The position numbers and the translations under genes were made by a program. DNA of 64,000 bases from Timonella senegalensis JC301 (GTDB taxonomy: Bacteria > Actinomycetota > Actinomycetes > Actinomycetales > Cellulomonadaceae), in NCBI RefSeq assembly GCF_000312125.1, contig NZ_HE978641.1:271533-335532 (forward strand). The letters run 5' to 3'. The notes beneath the pieces are model-generated. The model made no database searches. It was not told the DNA's origin and was given only the letters and a program-made list of their open reading frames with translations. How positions within the stretch are numbered: the first letter of the stretch is position 1; each line of letters begins with the position of its first letter. This document shows, in pieces, positions 17,958 through 27,232 of this stretch.

Positions 17958-19102
17958 TGGCTACACACATCACAGCGGAAACGCTAGGACCCGACGCAAA
18001 CCCCCAGCCGGCCCCACACGGCAAGTTCGTCACGTGGCACGGTGTCAAGACAGTTGCGCGACTCGAACTCATCCAGCGCCTGAGGTCATCACGTTGGAAG
18101 ATCGCGCTCGTGCTCTGGTTCCTCGGGGTTGGCGCGATCTGCCTGCTCATCTCGGGTGCGCTCACAACCTCCTACGGCTACGTCAGCACCACGCCGCTCG
18201 GCCCGGTCATGTTCGGCATGAACGTGTACTTCATCCTGTTCATGGGTCTGCTGATTACACCCACACTGGCGTCAACCTCGATCAACGGGGACCGCAACCA
18301 GGGCACGCTGGCGATCCTGCAGGCAAGCCTCCTGAGCCCAATGGACATCACGCTGGGTAAGCTCCTTGCCAGCTGGACGTCGGCAATGGCCTTCCTGGTG
18401 GTCTCGATCCCGTTCATCATCTGGTCGCTTGCCGCCGGAGGAGTGAGCCTCGCTTCGATCCTGTGGGTACTACTCAGCATGTCGTTCGTGCTGCTGGTTG
18501 TCTGCGCGGTCAGCCTCTACATGTCCGCCCGCATGACCAAAACCTCCGCATCGACGGTGATGAGCTACCTCTACGTGGCGTTCATTTCCGGCATCACGGT
18601 TCTGCTCGTCGGTCTAGGCGCTGCTGTCCTCTACGAGGATAATCAAGTTCTGGAGATGTCGCCGAGCCAGTACAGCGAAACCACTGGCGATCCCATCGCG
18701 TGCACCGTGCAGGATTCATACAGGAGCGATTCCAACCTCGACAAGTTGTGGTGGCTACTCGCGCCCAACCCGTTTGTGATCGTGGCAGATAGCTCCATGA
18801 TCGGCCAACACGTCACCGATGGGTTCTCTTCAGAGGACCCGCTCATGGCAGTCTCTTCTGCAGTGCGGGTAGCCCGCAGCGGCGATAATCTCTCGTACAA
18901 CGAAGCCTGGTGCAGGGAAGACGGCACTACCCGCAGCGCGGAAGAGGCCAACAGGCTTATGTCCAATCCGGAACTCGGCGGACCAGTATGGCCGTGGGGT
19001 ATCGCGCTGAACATTCTCATTGGTGGCGCCGCTGTCTACGGCACCTACAGGCGCCTCAACGTGCCTTACAAGCAACTCGCCAAGGGCGTCCGCATCGCCT
19101 GA
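17957..19102 (+). CDS. ABC-2 type permease
   Basis: 381 residues, coupled to the upstream ATPase (TAATG). About six membrane segments (I-A-L-V-L-W-F-L-G-V-G-A-I-C-L-L; V-Y-F-I-L-F-M-G-L-L-I; M-A-F-L-V-V-S-I-P-F; V-L-L-V-V-C-A-V-S-L-Y; V-L-L-V-G-L-G-A-A-V-L; a last one near 350), with the typical N-G-D-R-N-Q-G-T-L cytoplasmic motif near residue 115. A roughly 110-residue extracytoplasmic domain with two Cys lies between the last two helices. Substrate not predictable. Confidence 0.87.
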   Translation: MATHITAETLGPDANPQPAPHGKFVTWHGVKTVARLELIQRLRSSRWKIALVLWFLGVGAICLLISGALTTSYGYVSTTPLGPVMFGMNVYFILFMGLLITPTLASTSINGDRNQGTLAILQASLLSPMDITLGKLLASWTSAMAFLVVSIPFIIWSLAAGGVSLASILWVLLSMSFVLLVVCAVSLYMSARMTKTSASTVMSYLYVAFISGITVLLVGLGAAVLYEDNQVLEMSPSQYSETTGDPIACTVQDSYRSDSNLDKLWWLLAPNPFVIVADSSMIGQHVTDGFSSEDPLMAVSSAVRVARSGDNLSYNEAWCREDGTTRSAEEANRLMSNPELGGPVWPWGIALNILIGGAAVYGTYRRLNVPYKQLAKGVRIA

Positions 19103-19134
19103 TGCTCGTGACGCATTGTTTGGTGCGCAACCAC

Positions 19135-19190
19135 CACACAACGACTTGGGGCCCACGTTCTTTTGAACGTGGGCCCCAAGTCGTTGTGTG
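19135..19190. terminator. Perfect 26-bp-stem bidirectional terminator
   Basis: Arms 19135-19160 and 19165-19190 are exact complements around TTTT. It separates the ABC-2 permease from the convergent DUF5063 gene. Confidence 0.85.
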
Positions 19191-19192
19191 AA

Positions 19193-19804
19193 CTAGTTTT
19201 CGTCTCCGAAGAGCGCGTCAAACGTCGCGGCTTGTGCAACATCATCCGGGATGTCAAGACGAAGGTGCATGAGGATCAGTTGAAGCACACGCAGGACCGC
19301 GGAAGCGCGCTCACCCCATGAAGCGATGTACGAGTACTGCCACCACCACAGGGCCTCAATCTCATGCCCGGAATCGTAGTGGTGGAGACCGTGCGTCAGG
19401 CTCTCAATGATCGATGCAAAGTCGGAGGAGATCTCTGCCGCCCCGAGTTCCGGGCCAACCACCGGGTCGATGACCTCCGGGTAGGTGTCGAGCCCCTCAA
19501 ACAACCGGCTCAACGCCTCACGCAGAGGGTCGAGGTCCAGGTCGTCCCCGAGGTCGGGCTCGAACCGCTTGGGCGGGATGATGTCCGTGGTTGCGCCGAG
19601 GTGGGCGCCCGCATTGAGGACGTCGGAGAGCGCGAGGACCAAAAGAGAAATCGACGCCTCCGGGTCGCCGGCTGTGGCAACGTCTACAACCGTCTGAATG
19701 AATCCCCGCACTCGTGGCACAACAAGTTTTGAGAGCTCCCCCAGCGCCTCAATTGAGATGAGTGGGGTCTCCGTGTCGTCTACTACTGCGTGGTCCTTGT
19801 CCAT
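19193..19804 (-). CDS. DUF5063 domain protein
   Basis: 203 residues, acidic, alpha-helical. The pattern L-L-V-L-A-L-S-D-V-L-N-A-G-A-H-L-G and W-W-W-Q-Y-S-Y-I-A-S-W-G corresponds to DUF5063, usually encoded immediately downstream of recR in actinobacteria, as here (2-bp gap). Function unknown. Co-transcription with recR is likely. Confidence 0.85.
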   Translation of the reverse strand: MDKDHAVVDDTETPLISIEALGELSKLVVPRVRGFIQTVVDVATAGDPEASISLLVLALSDVLNAGAHLGATTDIIPPKRFEPDLGDDLDLDPLREALSRLFEGLDTYPEVIDPVVGPELGAAEISSDFASIIESLTHGLHHYDSGHEIEALWWWQYSYIASWGERASAVLRVLQLILMHLRLDIPDDVAQAATFDALFGDEN

Positions 19805-19806
19805 GT

Positions 19807-20406
19807 TCAGCTTCCCATGAGTCGGCGGCCCTCGAAGGCTCGGCCTAGCGTGACCTCGTCGGCGTACTCCAAGTCTCCCCCAACGGGCAGGCCGGACGCT
19901 AGGCGAGTCACCCGAATCCCCATAGGTCCGAGTAGGCGTGCGAGGTAGGTTGCGGTTGCTTCGCCCTCGACGTTCGGGTCCATGGCGAGAATGATCTCCT
20001 GGACCACCCCATCCGAGAGGCGTACGAGGAGTTCCTTGATGCGCAGATCGTCCGGCCCGACGTTGTCCATCGGATTGATCGCTCCGCCGAGCACGTGGTA
20101 GCGCCCGCGGAACTCCCTGGTCCGCTCAATGGCAACGACGTCCTTAGCTTCCTCGACCACACAGATGACCACGTCCGAGCGGCGTGCGTCCATGCAGATT
20201 CGGCAGCGTTCCTCCTCGGAGACGTTTCCGCAGACCTCGCAGAAGCGCACGCGTGCTTTGACTTCCGTCAACGCCGAAACTAGCCGCATCACGTCATCCT
20301 TGTCCGAGGCAAGGATGTGGAACGCAATGCGTTGGGCACTCTTGGGGCCGACTCCTGGGAGTCGTCCGAGTTCATCGATTAAGTCTTGGACTGCGCCTTC
20401 ATACAC
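19807..20406 (-). CDS. recR: Recombination mediator RecR
   Basis: 199 residues, standard length. Helix-hairpin-helix [11 protein letters not shown] near residue 14, a zinc finger [16 protein letters not shown] (about 55-70) and a TOPRIM domain ([12 protein letters not shown]). With RecF/RecO it loads RecA at gaps. Directly downstream of dnaX across a terminator-like hairpin. Confidence 0.96.
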   Translation of the reverse strand: MYEGAVQDLIDELGRLPGVGPKSAQRIAFHILASDKDDVMRLVSALTEVKARVRFCEVCGNVSEEERCRICMDARRSDVVICVVEEAKDVVAIERTREFRGRYHVLGGAINPMDNVGPDDLRIKELLVRLSDGVVQEIILAMDPNVEGEATATYLARLLGPMGIRVTRLASGLPVGGDLEYADEVTLGRAFEGRRLMGS

Positions 20407-20436
20407 GCCTCTAGCCTACTGGTTCGGGGCACAAGA

Positions 20437-20467
20437 AAGGCCGCCCGTCGGTGTGACGCGCGGCCTT
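20437..20467 (-). terminator. Terminator after dnaX
   Basis: AAGGCCGC..CGTC pairs with GACG..GCGGCCTT, in the dnaX-recR gap. Confidence 0.7.
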
Positions 20468-20485
20468 CCTGCATTGAGTGGGTGC

Positions 20486-23400
20486 CTAGACTTCGTCGGT
20501 GATTTCCTCGATGATGACCCCGCCGAGCATAGCGACGACCAGAGGAACCCCAACGAGTCCGGTGGACTCGAGGTCTTCATCATCAGGCTGCGGATCATCG
20601 ACGATTTTGCGACGTTCCGCTTCCCTGTTCGCCTGCTCGAGTGCTCGCCTTTGTGCGGCTTGGCGCGGGGTTTCCCGAACAGCGCCGGCCGCGAAATCCT
20701 GGCCGCTTGGGGCTACCGGCGTGGCTTGGCTCGACGAGTAGCTTGGGCGTGGCGCAACGGGGTGCGCGGAGGCCGCGGTATCCGTTGCCGGGCTCACCGC
20801 TGTTGGTACGGCGCTTCCCTGCGGAGCTTCCTCCCACGGTGGGACCGTGGTCGGTGCGCCCGTGGACGTGCGGTTGTGGCCAGCATCGTAGGTGTTGTAG
20901 TCGTCGTGCGGGTACGGATCACCGTAGTCCGACGGCGGCTCGGGAGCATGGTGGTCGTCCACCGGTCCGTTTGGCGCGTGCACGGGCTGATGCCCGGAGT
21001 TCGAGTACTCGTGCGGGGTCGCGGCCGAGATCGGCGAGCGGGTTGACGACCCGGACGAGGCGCTAGCGCCCGATGTATCCCGCGAACTGAGCTTGGACAC
21101 CACAGCCTGCGTGGCGTTGCTGAGGCTCGAGATGTTCGATGTGTTGACCTTGCGCGCCTGCGCGAGCGCCCCGATCGCACCGCCGAACACGCCGACGGCG
21201 GAGGACGCATCGAATGGTTTGCGGGGTGCCGGCTCCGGTTCTGGTGTCTCCTCGGCCGGGTGTTGCGGCTCTTGAGGGTAACCGGCAGGTTCCTCGTAGT
21301 GCGCGCCATCGAACTCAGGTTCCGGGATGTATTCGGAACCGGCGAGGTCGTGGTGGCCAGCAGGCGAGTGAGAACCGTCGGCATTCTGGGCTGCCGCTGG
21401 GTTGTGGGCGTCTGCTGGAGAGTGTGCAGTTGCGGGTGATTGTGAGCCTTCCGGCGTCTGCGCGAGCGGCGAAAGGTGCGCCTCCGGTGCACCTGGGCCC
21501 GTTTGGGTAGCCGCCGGCGCGTGAGGCAACACAGGCTCCGAAGGCGTCACAGGCTCAGATAGTGCCGCAGGCGCCTGCACTCGGGCGGGTTCGTTGGTGT
21601 GCGGTGCGGTGTGCGCTACAGGGTGTGCTTTGGCATTTCCTGGCGCAGCCGCTGCTGGTGCAGGGCTGCTACCTGCTTTTGGGAACTTGGGTGAGCCCTC
21701 CAGGTCGATGACCACCTGGACGTCGAACCCGAGTGTCTCCTTGATTGCCGCCGAGATCTGCTGGTCTCCCGAGCGCTGCGCAAGAGTTCCTAGTAGCTGC
21801 GCGTTGGGCATCGAGATGTACGCGGCGTTGGCGTCCAGACCTTCAACCTTGGCGTACTGGTTCACAAGGGCCCAGAGTGCACGGGAGTGGCCGGCAAGCG
21901 CTTCAAGGACCTCCGGCCAACGTGCCTTGAACGCCTCGGACTCTGCGGAAGAAGCACTTGCCGACGGCTGCGCCTGGGCAGGGGCTGAAGCCTGCGCCGG
22001 CGCTGCACTCGCAGTAGCCGCCGCACGTGGGTCAGGCTGCTCGGCTTGGGTCACTGGAGCAGCAGGCTCGGGACGCTGAGCTTCAACCGTGGGTGCTGCT
22101 GGCATGGCAGTTGCCGGCTGGGCTGCGGGAACCGCCTGCGCGACCTGCTCGGACACTGGCACAGGAGCCACCGCGGGCTCGCGCGGTGCCGGCTCCGCTA
22201 CGCGCTGTGCCGACTCCGCTACGCGCTCCGCCTGCGGTGCAGCAGCAACTGGCTCGGACTGGGTTTGTGAAACAGTCTCCTGAACGCGAGGTGCGGCTCG
22301 TTCTGGCGACGGCGCGGACTGCGCAAAGATGCCCGTCGGCGCAGTGGATTGGCCAAGCCCGGTGGGGACGCTCGAGGCTTCGGTCTGCTGTGGACGCGCC
22401 GAGGCGGGAGCATCAGCAGGCTTGCGGCGAGTCGACTCTGGGCGCAGCGAAACCCTGCGGGTGCCATCGCTTGACGCAACGGGGGCGGAGGAAACCGGGG
22501 TCGCTTGGGAAGGCTCTACCGGTGTGTGACCACCAAGTCCCCCATCCGCAGATCCTGCAACCGTTGGGCCGCTCACGCCACGGGAAACAGCGCCGCCGGA
22601 CACCCCGCCACTAGGTACCGCACCACTAGGTACAGCGCCGCCAGCAAGCGCACGCTCAATCCCATCGATTCGCGCGCCGAGACCGGATGCCGATCCGTCT
22701 GCTGCGGGCAAGAGTAGGCGTGCGCACAGCAGTTCGAGGTGCAGGCGAGGCGAGGTCGCCCCGCTCATCTCGGACAACGCGCTGTTGACTACGTCCGCGG
22801 ATCGCGAAAGCTCCGCAGAGCCCAACGACTGGGCCTGCGCCACCATGCGCTCGAACTGGTCGGCAGGCACCGTAGAGAAGATCGACCGCGCACCGTCGCC
22901 CGACAGGGAGATGACCACGAGGTCACGCAAGCGCTCGAGCAAGTCCTCAATAAACCTGCGAGGCTCATGACCGGTGTTGATGATCTGCTCGATCACACCG
23001 AACAGAGCGGCACCGTCACGTGACACAAGAGACTGAGCCACATCATCGAGAAGCGTTGAAGGGGTAAATCCGAGCAACGCAACGGCCGAATCGTACTGGA
23101 GCTGGCCGCCCTGGGCGCCAGCGATGAGCTGGTCCAGGACCGACAGGGTGTCACGGACCGAGCCGCCACCGGCGCGCACGACCAGCGGAAGCACGCCCTC
23201 TCCTGCGCTGATGCCCTCGGCCTGGCACAACTGCTCGAGGTAGCGGTGCATCGTGTCCGGCGCGACCAACTTGAATGGATAGTGGTGGGTGCGCGAGCGG
23301 ATCGTCCCAATGACCTTCTCGGGCTCGGTCGTAGCAAAGATGAACTTCAGGTAGGGTGGCGGCTCCTCCACGATCTTGAGCAGAGCATTGAAGCCCTGCG

Positions 23401-23812
23401 CGGTGACCATGTGGGCCTCGTCGAGAATGAAGATCTTGAAGCGATCACGAGTTGGGCTGAACGTGGCGCGTTCACGCAGATCACGGGCGTCATCCACACC
23501 ACCGTGGGACGCAGCGTCGATCTCGACCACGTCGAGCGACCCAGAGCCGCCGGTCGCCAACTCCAAGCACGATGGGCACACGCCGCACGGAGTGTCCGTG
23601 GGGTTTGCCTCAGTGTTCTCGGCACAGTTCAAAATGCGTGCGAGGATGCGCGCCGAGGTGGTCTTACCGCAGCCTCGCGGACCCGAAAACAGGTAGGCAT
23701 GGTTGACCCGGTTGGAGCGGAGAGCCTGCATAAGAGGCTCAGTCACGTGCTCCTGCCCGATCATGTCCCCGAAAGTGTCCGGGCGGTACCTGCGATAAAG
23801 TGCTGTGCTCAC
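20486..23812 (-). CDS. dnaX: DNA polymerase III subunit gamma/tau with very long disordered linkers
   Basis: 1108 residues. Clamp-loader ATPase: G-P-R-G-C-G-K-T-T (Walker A near 45), zinc module with C-G-V-C-P-S-C, L-D-E-A-H-M-V (Walker B) and G-S-V-R-D-T-L-S (sensor 2). Domains I-III end near 370. A Pro/Ala/Gln-rich linker follows. A folded tau-type segment (F-K-A-R-W-P-E-V-L-E-A-L) at about 620-705 is followed by a second low-complexity linker of about 340 residues. The extreme C-terminus (G-L-V-G-V-P-L-V-V-A-M-L-G-G-V-I-I-E-E) is the short conserved tail seen in actinobacterial DnaX. It loads the sliding clamp and organises the replisome. Confidence 0.95.
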   Translation of the reverse strand: MSTALYRRYRPDTFGDMIGQEHVTEPLMQALRSNRVNHAYLFSGPRGCGKTTSARILARILNCAENTEANPTDTPCGVCPSCLELATGGSGSLDVVEIDAASHGGVDDARDLRERATFSPTRDRFKIFILDEAHMVTAQGFNALLKIVEEPPPYLKFIFATTEPEKVIGTIRSRTHHYPFKLVAPDTMHRYLEQLCQAEGISAGEGVLPLVVRAGGGSVRDTLSVLDQLIAGAQGGQLQYDSAVALLGFTPSTLLDDVAQSLVSRDGAALFGVIEQIINTGHEPRRFIEDLLERLRDLVVISLSGDGARSIFSTVPADQFERMVAQAQSLGSAELSRSADVVNSALSEMSGATSPRLHLELLCARLLLPAADGSASGLGARIDGIERALAGGAVPSGAVPSGGVSGGAVSRGVSGPTVAGSADGGLGGHTPVEPSQATPVSSAPVASSDGTRRVSLRPESTRRKPADAPASARPQQTEASSVPTGLGQSTAPTGIFAQSAPSPERAAPRVQETVSQTQSEPVAAAPQAERVAESAQRVAEPAPREPAVAPVPVSEQVAQAVPAAQPATAMPAAPTVEAQRPEPAAPVTQAEQPDPRAAATASAAPAQASAPAQAQPSASASSAESEAFKARWPEVLEALAGHSRALWALVNQYAKVEGLDANAAYISMPNAQLLGTLAQRSGDQQISAAIKETLGFDVQVVIDLEGSPKFPKAGSSPAPAAAAPGNAKAHPVAHTAPHTNEPARVQAPAALSEPVTPSEPVLPHAPAATQTGPGAPEAHLSPLAQTPEGSQSPATAHSPADAHNPAAAQNADGSHSPAGHHDLAGSEYIPEPEFDGAHYEEPAGYPQEPQHPAEETPEPEPAPRKPFDASSAVGVFGGAIGALAQARKVNTSNISSLSNATQAVVSKLSSRDTSGASASSGSSTRSPISAATPHEYSNSGHQPVHAPNGPVDDHHAPEPPSDYGDPYPHDDYNTYDAGHNRTSTGAPTTVPPWEEAPQGSAVPTAVSPATDTAASAHPVAPRPSYSSSQATPVAPSGQDFAAGAVRETPRQAAQRRALEQANREAERRKIVDDPQPDDEDLESTGLVGVPLVVAMLGGVIIEEITDEV

Positions 23813-23882
23813 ACAGCAACCTTAGTGGAGATCACTGACACTGTGGGCTCGGTCCGCTGCGAGAAATCTCGCGCTTTTACTT

Positions 23883-23938
23883 ATTATCGACGATCGAGGC
23901 CGGTACCTGCGCAGGTACCGGCCTCGATCGTCGATAAT
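23883..23938. terminator. Perfect 56-bp palindrome (terminator between dnaX promoter side and metI)
   Basis: 28-bp arms meet without a spacer at 23910/23911. Both ends carry the ATCGACGAT/ATCGTCGAT core of the dispersed motif, so it is an inverted motif pair. It is positioned downstream of metI on the minus strand. Confidence 0.75.
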
Positions 23939-23949
23939 TTTGTGAGGTT

Positions 23950-24639
23950 TCAGCGGCGCATGACGCGGCGTGCGAGCCAGTTGCCCAGGAACTGGGCGGC
24001 CTGCACGATAGCGACGATCACCAACAGAGTAACGAACGTGATCTCCCAGTTCATGCGCTGGTAGCCCCAACGCAGCGCCAAGTCACCGAGGCCGCCGGCA
24101 CCCACGGCGCCAGCCATCGCGGACATGTCCACAACGCCGATGAACAGGAATGTGAAGCCGAGGATCAGCGGGCCGAGTGCCTCGGGAATGATGACGGTGC
24201 GAATGACCCTCCACCGGGACGCACCCATCGCACGAGACGCTTCGATGACACCGGGGTCCAGAGAGACGAGGTTCTGCTCGACCAATCGCGAGAACGCCAT
24301 CATCGTCATAACCGACATCGCCACAATCGCGGGCTTGGGTCCAAGAATCGTGCCGGTAAGCGCCTGCGTAATTGGGCCCATCGCGGTGATGAAGATGATG
24401 AACGGGATCGGGCGAATAAAGTTCACGATCACGTTGAGTAGATTGAACACGAACGCGTTCTCAAAGAGATTTCCACGCCGAGTCAGGTAAAGCGCTAGGC
24501 CCATCGCGAGACCTAGGAGCCCACCAATAAGCAGAGAAGCACCCACCATGTACAGGGTGGTGCCCAACTCCTCGATGAGTTTCGGACCCATCTGCGACCA
24601 GTCCGTTGCGGCGGCGAGCCCGCCTTGGAAGGTGATCAT
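23950..24639 (-). CDS. metI: Methionine ABC transporter permease MetI
   Basis: 229 residues, five to six membrane helices. The cytoplasmic EAA-type loop reads E-A-S-R-A-M-G-A-S-R-W-R-V-I-R-T-V-I-I-P-E-A-L-G-P. The N-terminal L-G-T-T-L-Y-M-V-G-A-S-L-L and R-P-I-P-F-I-I-F match MetI. It overlaps metN by 4 bp (ATGA). Forms the membrane pore of the D/L-methionine importer. Confidence 0.93.
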   Translation of the reverse strand: MITFQGGLAAATDWSQMGPKLIEELGTTLYMVGASLLIGGLLGLAMGLALYLTRRGNLFENAFVFNLLNVIVNFIRPIPFIIFITAMGPITQALTGTILGPKPAIVAMSVMTMMAFSRLVEQNLVSLDPGVIEASRAMGASRWRVIRTVIIPEALGPLILGFTFLFIGVVDMSAMAGAVGAGGLGDLALRWGYQRMNWEITFVTLLVIVAIVQAAQFLGNWLARRVMRR

Positions 24640-25814
24640 TTCTTCTTACCTCCAAAGAAGCGCGAGAACGGGTTCGCTGAGTCTTGGTTCTCTGCCTGCG
24701 CGTAGTGGTCTACATAGTCGGCGGGTTCACCTTCCTGGGTGAAGATGTCATAGCCGAACCCATCGAGCGGATTCGCAGACGTCCCCAGGTCAACAACCTG
24801 GGTGTACTGGCTCAGCTCCGCAATCACTGCGGCAATGTCTGCGTCAGTTCCCTCAAGGCCCCAGGTCAGTGAGCCGAACGGACGCTGCTTGATTTCGGAG
24901 ATACCGCCGTACACGATTCCGCCGCGGACATTGTGGTCGTGCAAGACATCCGTGATGCGGCGTCCGTAGCCTCCGTCCTCGTGCACGAACACGGTGATGA
25001 GGCGCTCGGTGTGACGCCCGCGCAACCGGGCGAGGGTTTCGGGGTCCGGCTTGTCCTTGATCGCGGTTGAGACGAACTTCTTGGTGGCGGGGTGCTCAGG
25101 GTGGGAGAACACCTGGAATACGGTGCCCTCCTCCACGACCTTGCCTAGTTCCATGACTGCGACGCGGTCGCAGATGTGCTTCACTACGTCCATCTCGTGC
25201 GTGATGACCACGATGGTGATGCCACGCTCCCGATTGACCTTGGCCAACAGCTCGAGGACGTCACGGGTGGTTTCAGGGTCCAGCGCCGAGGTCGACTCGT
25301 CCGCAAGCAGGATCTTGGGATTGGTGGCGAGCGCGCGGGCGATGCCGACGCGTTGCTTCTGTCCACCCGAAAGTTGGGAGGGGAACGACTTGGCCTTGTC
25401 AGATAGGCCAACGAACTCGAGCAACTCGGCCACGCGGCGTTTGCGCTCCTGCTTAGCCACACCCGCTACCTCGAGCGGGTACTCCACGTTGCGTGCAACG
25501 GTGCGCGACTGCAACAGATTGAACTGCTGGAAGATCATTCCGATCTCCTGGCGCAGCGTTCGCAGACCCGGCTCACCGAGAGTGGACAGGTCGTGTCCAT
25601 CGACGATCACAGTTCCGCTGGATGCCGGTTCGAGCGCATTAATCATGCGCACGAGCGTGGACTTGCCCGCCCCCGAGTATCCGATGACACCAAAAATCTC
25701 GCCTGCGTTGATGGACAGGCTTACGTTGTCGACAGCTTTGACATCGCTGTTCTTAGCCTTGAAGCGCTTGCTGGCACCTCGAAATTCCACAATGGGTGCT
25801 GTGGACTGGCTCAT
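24636..25814 (-). CDS. metN: Methionine ABC transporter ATP-binding protein MetN
   Basis: 392 residues. Walker A G-Y-S-G-A-G-K-S-T, signature L-S-G-G-Q-K-Q-R-V-G-I-A-R-A-L-A and Walker B I-L-L-A-D-E-S-T-S-A-L-D-P (the E-S-T variant typical of MetN). The C-terminal NIL/C2 regulatory domain (about 265-345) binds methionine and inhibits transport. Followed by a short charged tail. Transcribed metQ-metN-metI. Confidence 0.95.
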   Translation of the reverse strand: MSQSTAPIVEFRGASKRFKAKNSDVKAVDNVSLSINAGEIFGVIGYSGAGKSTLVRMINALEPASSGTVIVDGHDLSTLGEPGLRTLRQEIGMIFQQFNLLQSRTVARNVEYPLEVAGVAKQERKRRVAELLEFVGLSDKAKSFPSQLSGGQKQRVGIARALATNPKILLADESTSALDPETTRDVLELLAKVNRERGITIVVITHEMDVVKHICDRVAVMELGKVVEEGTVFQVFSHPEHPATKKFVSTAIKDKPDPETLARLRGRHTERLITVFVHEDGGYGRRITDVLHDHNVRGGIVYGGISEIKQRPFGSLTWGLEGTDADIAAVIAELSQYTQVVDLGTSANPLDGFGYDIFTQEGEPADYVDHYAQAENQDSANPFSRFFGGKKK

Positions 25815-25890
25815 GAGTGGCTCCGATCATCAGAACGGTTGCTGTGGAACGCAGCTTCGTGGGGCGTGCCTGGTGCCCCGCTACGCCGCA

Positions 25891-25930
25891 AGGCGACTAC
25901 CCGCAATCCTAGATTGCGCGGTAGCCGCCT
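25891..25930 (-). terminator. Hairpin between metQ and metN
   Basis: AGGCG-A-CTACC-CGCAAT pairs imperfectly with ATTGCG-CGGTAG-CCGCCT. There is no T tract, so partial termination or mRNA processing between metQ and metN is more likely than a full stop. Confidence 0.5.
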
Positions 25931-25947
25931 CGCCTGATGTACGTGTG

Positions 25948-26859
25948 TTACTTCGAAGCCTTGATCTGCTCTTCGATGTCCTTGAGGAAGCCAGTAAGCT
26001 CCTCGCCGCTCTGGTTTGCAAAAGCTGCGGTTCCACCGGAAGCTGCGAGAACGCCGTCCTGAACAGTCTGGGACTTGTAGACGTCGATGACCTTCTTGTA
26101 CACCGCGTTGTCCTTGTCCTCGGCACGCGTTACCCAGATGTTGATGTAAGGGCGAGCGCCTTCAGCCTCAGCGGAGTCCTTGTAGATCGCGTCCGTCGCC
26201 TTCAGCCCTGCGTCTGCGAGGAAGTCGTTGTTCACCACGGAAGCCTCAACGGAGTCGAGAGCGAGCACGGTCTGGGTGGCGTCAACCGGGGTGACCTTGA
26301 CCTTGGACTCAGGGAGGACGTCAAGCTCGGTGGAGAACGCGGAGCCGCCATCCTTGAGCTTAATCAGGCCAGCGTCCTGGAGCACGAGGAGTGCGCGGGA
26401 CAGGTTAGTTGGGTCGTTTGGAACAGCAACTTCGCCGCCCGTAATCGAGTCAACGGAGGTGTGCTTCTTGGAGTACACACCCAGCGGATACACGGCGGTT
26501 CCGGCGATTGGGGTGAGGTCCTCATTTGCATCAACGTTGTAGTTGGCGAGGAAGAGCAGGTGCTGGAACTGGTTCAGGTCGAGTTCGCCTGCGGTCACAG
26601 CCTTGTTCGGGAGCTGGTAGTCACCAAGATCCTTGATATCCACGAACAGACCCTGCTTTTCAGCCTCGGTCTCGAAAGTGGCCCAGTAGTCTTCTGCACC
26701 AACGACACCGATAGTGACGGGGTTTTCCTTGGTGCCCTTAGTGTCCGCGCCTTCTTCGGCGGAACCCTTGTCGTCTGCGCCGCAAGCGGAGAGCGAGAAA
26801 GCGAGGGTGGCGGTGAGTGCTGCTGCAGCTACGGACTTAAGTACGGACTTGCGTGACAT
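25948..26859 (-). CDS. metQ: Methionine-binding lipoprotein MetQ
   Basis: 303 residues. Signal peptide with lipobox L-S-A-C-G (Cys about residue 26). The NlpA/MetQ core has T-I-G-V-V-G-A-E-D-Y-W, D-L-N-Q-F-Q-H and P-L-G-V-Y-S-K-K-H-T-S. It delivers methionine to MetNI at the outer face of the membrane. First gene of metQ-metN-metI, behind a structured leader. The family also includes dipeptide or Met-sulfoxide binders; methionine is the best guess from the complete MetNIQ set. Confidence 0.94.
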   Translation of the reverse strand: MSRKSVLKSVAAAALTATLAFSLSACGADDKGSAEEGADTKGTKENPVTIGVVGAEDYWATFETEAEKQGLFVDIKDLGDYQLPNKAVTAGELDLNQFQHLLFLANYNVDANEDLTPIAGTAVYPLGVYSKKHTSVDSITGGEVAVPNDPTNLSRALLVLQDAGLIKLKDGGSAFSTELDVLPESKVKVTPVDATQTVLALDSVEASVVNNDFLADAGLKATDAIYKDSAEAEGARPYINIWVTRAEDKDNAVYKKVIDVYKSQTVQDGVLAASGGTAAFANQSGEELTGFLKDIEEQIKASK

Positions 26860-27003
26860 TGTGTTTTCTCCATGAGGATTGCAGGGGTCACCTGCTGGGC
26901 GTGAGCCCTCGGAACGTTGAATGGCTTACCAGCCATGCGAACCCTCGTTGCCTGGTTCTTCGCATGCCTTTCGAGCACAGGGGCTCGCCAAAGGCGGAAA
27001 ACA
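26860..27003 (-). promoter_or_regulatory. Structured metQ leader, candidate SAM-responsive RNA
   Basis: On the minus strand, hairpins follow each other: GCCTTT..GAGC/GCTC..AAAGGC (about 26968-26997), ATGCGAA..TTCGCAT (26935-26966) enclosing AGGCAAC, TGGCT/AGCCA, GGGC/GCCC, and GCAGG/CCTGC close to the metQ start. A TAGAAT box lies at about 27010-27015. The position and the GGCAAC segment recall SAM-I/SAM-IV riboswitches, but the canonical core is not met. The class is unassigned. Confidence 0.4.
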
Positions 27004-27017
27004 ACGGGGATTCTAGT

Positions 27018-27046
27018 CAGTGACTCCCAAGACCTGGGCAGTCACA
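27018..27046. promoter_or_regulatory. Inverted repeat upstream of metQ promoter box
   Basis: GTGACT-CCCA / TGGG-C-AGTCAC with a short spacer. It overlaps the region expected for the -35 element of the TAGAAT promoter, so it could be an operator. The remaining stretch to 27230 shows no gene. Confidence 0.35.
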
Positions 27047-27232
27047 GCGCAACCTGTGTGTAAGGACGTCGACTCCTGTCCCTACAGCTCGTATCGAGTG
27101 ATTCCTCGATTCGGGCGAACCGCTTGTTAGCGGTTACACCCGCAGAGCATCGAGCGCATGCCACAGCACATCGCACGGGGCATGAATGCCTGGCGCGAAA
27201 TCTCTGAGTGCTGTGAACTGATCATGTATCCA

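Noticed and set aside
25051-26856. 601-aa forward reading frame
   Set aside because: Long open frame antisense to metN and metQ; no protein-like motifs, while the minus strand encodes both clearly.
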